Below, piece after piece: positions 13,608 to 13,657 of a stretch of DNA of 13,657 bases. Every line of letters starts with the position of its first letter. Position 1 is the first letter of the stretch. The position numbers and the translations under genes are program-made. Origin of the DNA: Firmicutes bacterium UBA1393 (GTDB lineage Bacteria > Bacillota > DTU025); NCBI GenBank assembly GCA_002305255.1, contig DBQN01000027.1, positions 1-13,657 of the forward strand. Reading direction: 5' to 3'. The notes under the pieces are model-generated. The model saw only the letters and a list, made by a program, of their open reading frames with translations. It searched no databases and was not told where the DNA came from.

Positions 13608-13657
13608 GCCATATCACCTGTCCCAGTTGGGGGTTGATGGCTCCTATCGTGCGGTGA
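13608..13657 (+). repeat. End of a third copy of the inverted-repeat element (copy C, cut by window edge)
   Basis: Positions 13618-13638 read CTGTCCCAG, five bases, GGTTGAT and match the ends of copies A and B at 18 of 21 positions. The upstream CCATATCA (13609-13616) is identical to the corresponding bases of copy A's left end (7422-7429). By orientation this is a left end, so its interior and right end should lie just beyond the window. Confidence 0.5.

Larger units (their letters stand above)
13352..13657. other. rsgA leader and right-edge intergenic region
   Basis: This stretch has no credible gene. It holds the rsgA ribosome binding site (13359-13366, minus strand), a 9-bp inverted repeat at 13394-13434 and the repeat end at 13608-13638. 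No clear sigma-A promoter for rsgA was found; TATCAT on the minus strand near 13474 is a -10-like hexamer with no matching -35. Confidence 0.5.

Noticed and set aside
1..13657. CRISPR arrays, tRNA or rRNA genes
   Set aside because: No regularly spaced direct repeats, cloverleaf-like TTCGAATC contexts or rRNA signature segments were seen on either strand.

Overview
The window is high-GC bacterial DNA, probably a chromosome fragment of a GC-rich member of the Bacillota (Firmicutes), perhaps an anaerobic, Limnochordia-like lineage. The pointers are the htrA-rlmH gene pair, a CadC-type repressor with a P-type ATPase, strong GGAGG ribosome binding sites and frequent TTG/GTG starts. The lineage is inference; no rRNA or marker tree is available here. 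A SelB end at the left edge shows that the genome has selenocysteine machinery.

Layout. 1-366: C-terminal end of SelB. 505-1767: a tandem HD / HD-GYP protein, probably a c-di-GMP phosphodiesterase. 1798-2151: promoter, cobalamin riboswitch and intrinsic terminator. 2174-5667: B12 uptake and activation genes (substrate-binding protein, permease, ATPase, corrinoid adenosyltransferase). 5696-7367: an HtrA-type membrane serine protease and the 23S rRNA methyltransferase RlmH, joined to the B12 genes with no visible terminator. 7714-10290: a CadC/SmtB-type metal-sensing repressor and a Zn/Cd/Pb-exporting P1B ATPase behind their own promoter. 10691-11077: a GNAT acetyltransferase. 11313-12197: a secreted/membrane TPM-domain protein with a zinc ribbon. 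12281-13351 (minus strand): the ribosome-assembly GTPase RsgA, apparently starting at CTG. The last 306 bases hold the rsgA leader and a repeat end.

How the genes work together. When B12 is scarce the riboswitch should let transcription pass the terminator, producing BtuF-BtuC-BtuD-like import, and the imported corrinoid is then adenosylated by the CobA-type enzyme whose gene overlaps the ATPase gene. Gaps from btuF to rlmH are -11 to 34 nt, so protein quality control (HtrA) and ribosome modification (RlmH) may partly share this control. The arsR-cadA pair is a self-contained metal-efflux module.

The least expected structure is a family of short repeats. Two copies (7421-7584 and 10350-10532) are 144-163 bp cores bounded by inverted 21-bp ends of one shared sequence, and they bracket the arsR-cadA module. 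A fifth copy of the end motif lies at the right edge (13618-13638). They look like miniature, transposase-less inverted-repeat elements. The other notable points are the likely CTG start of rsgA, a four-cysteine insertion in the adenosyltransferase, loss of the Q-loop glutamine in the BtuD-like ATPase, and a B12-binding protein without a lipobox.
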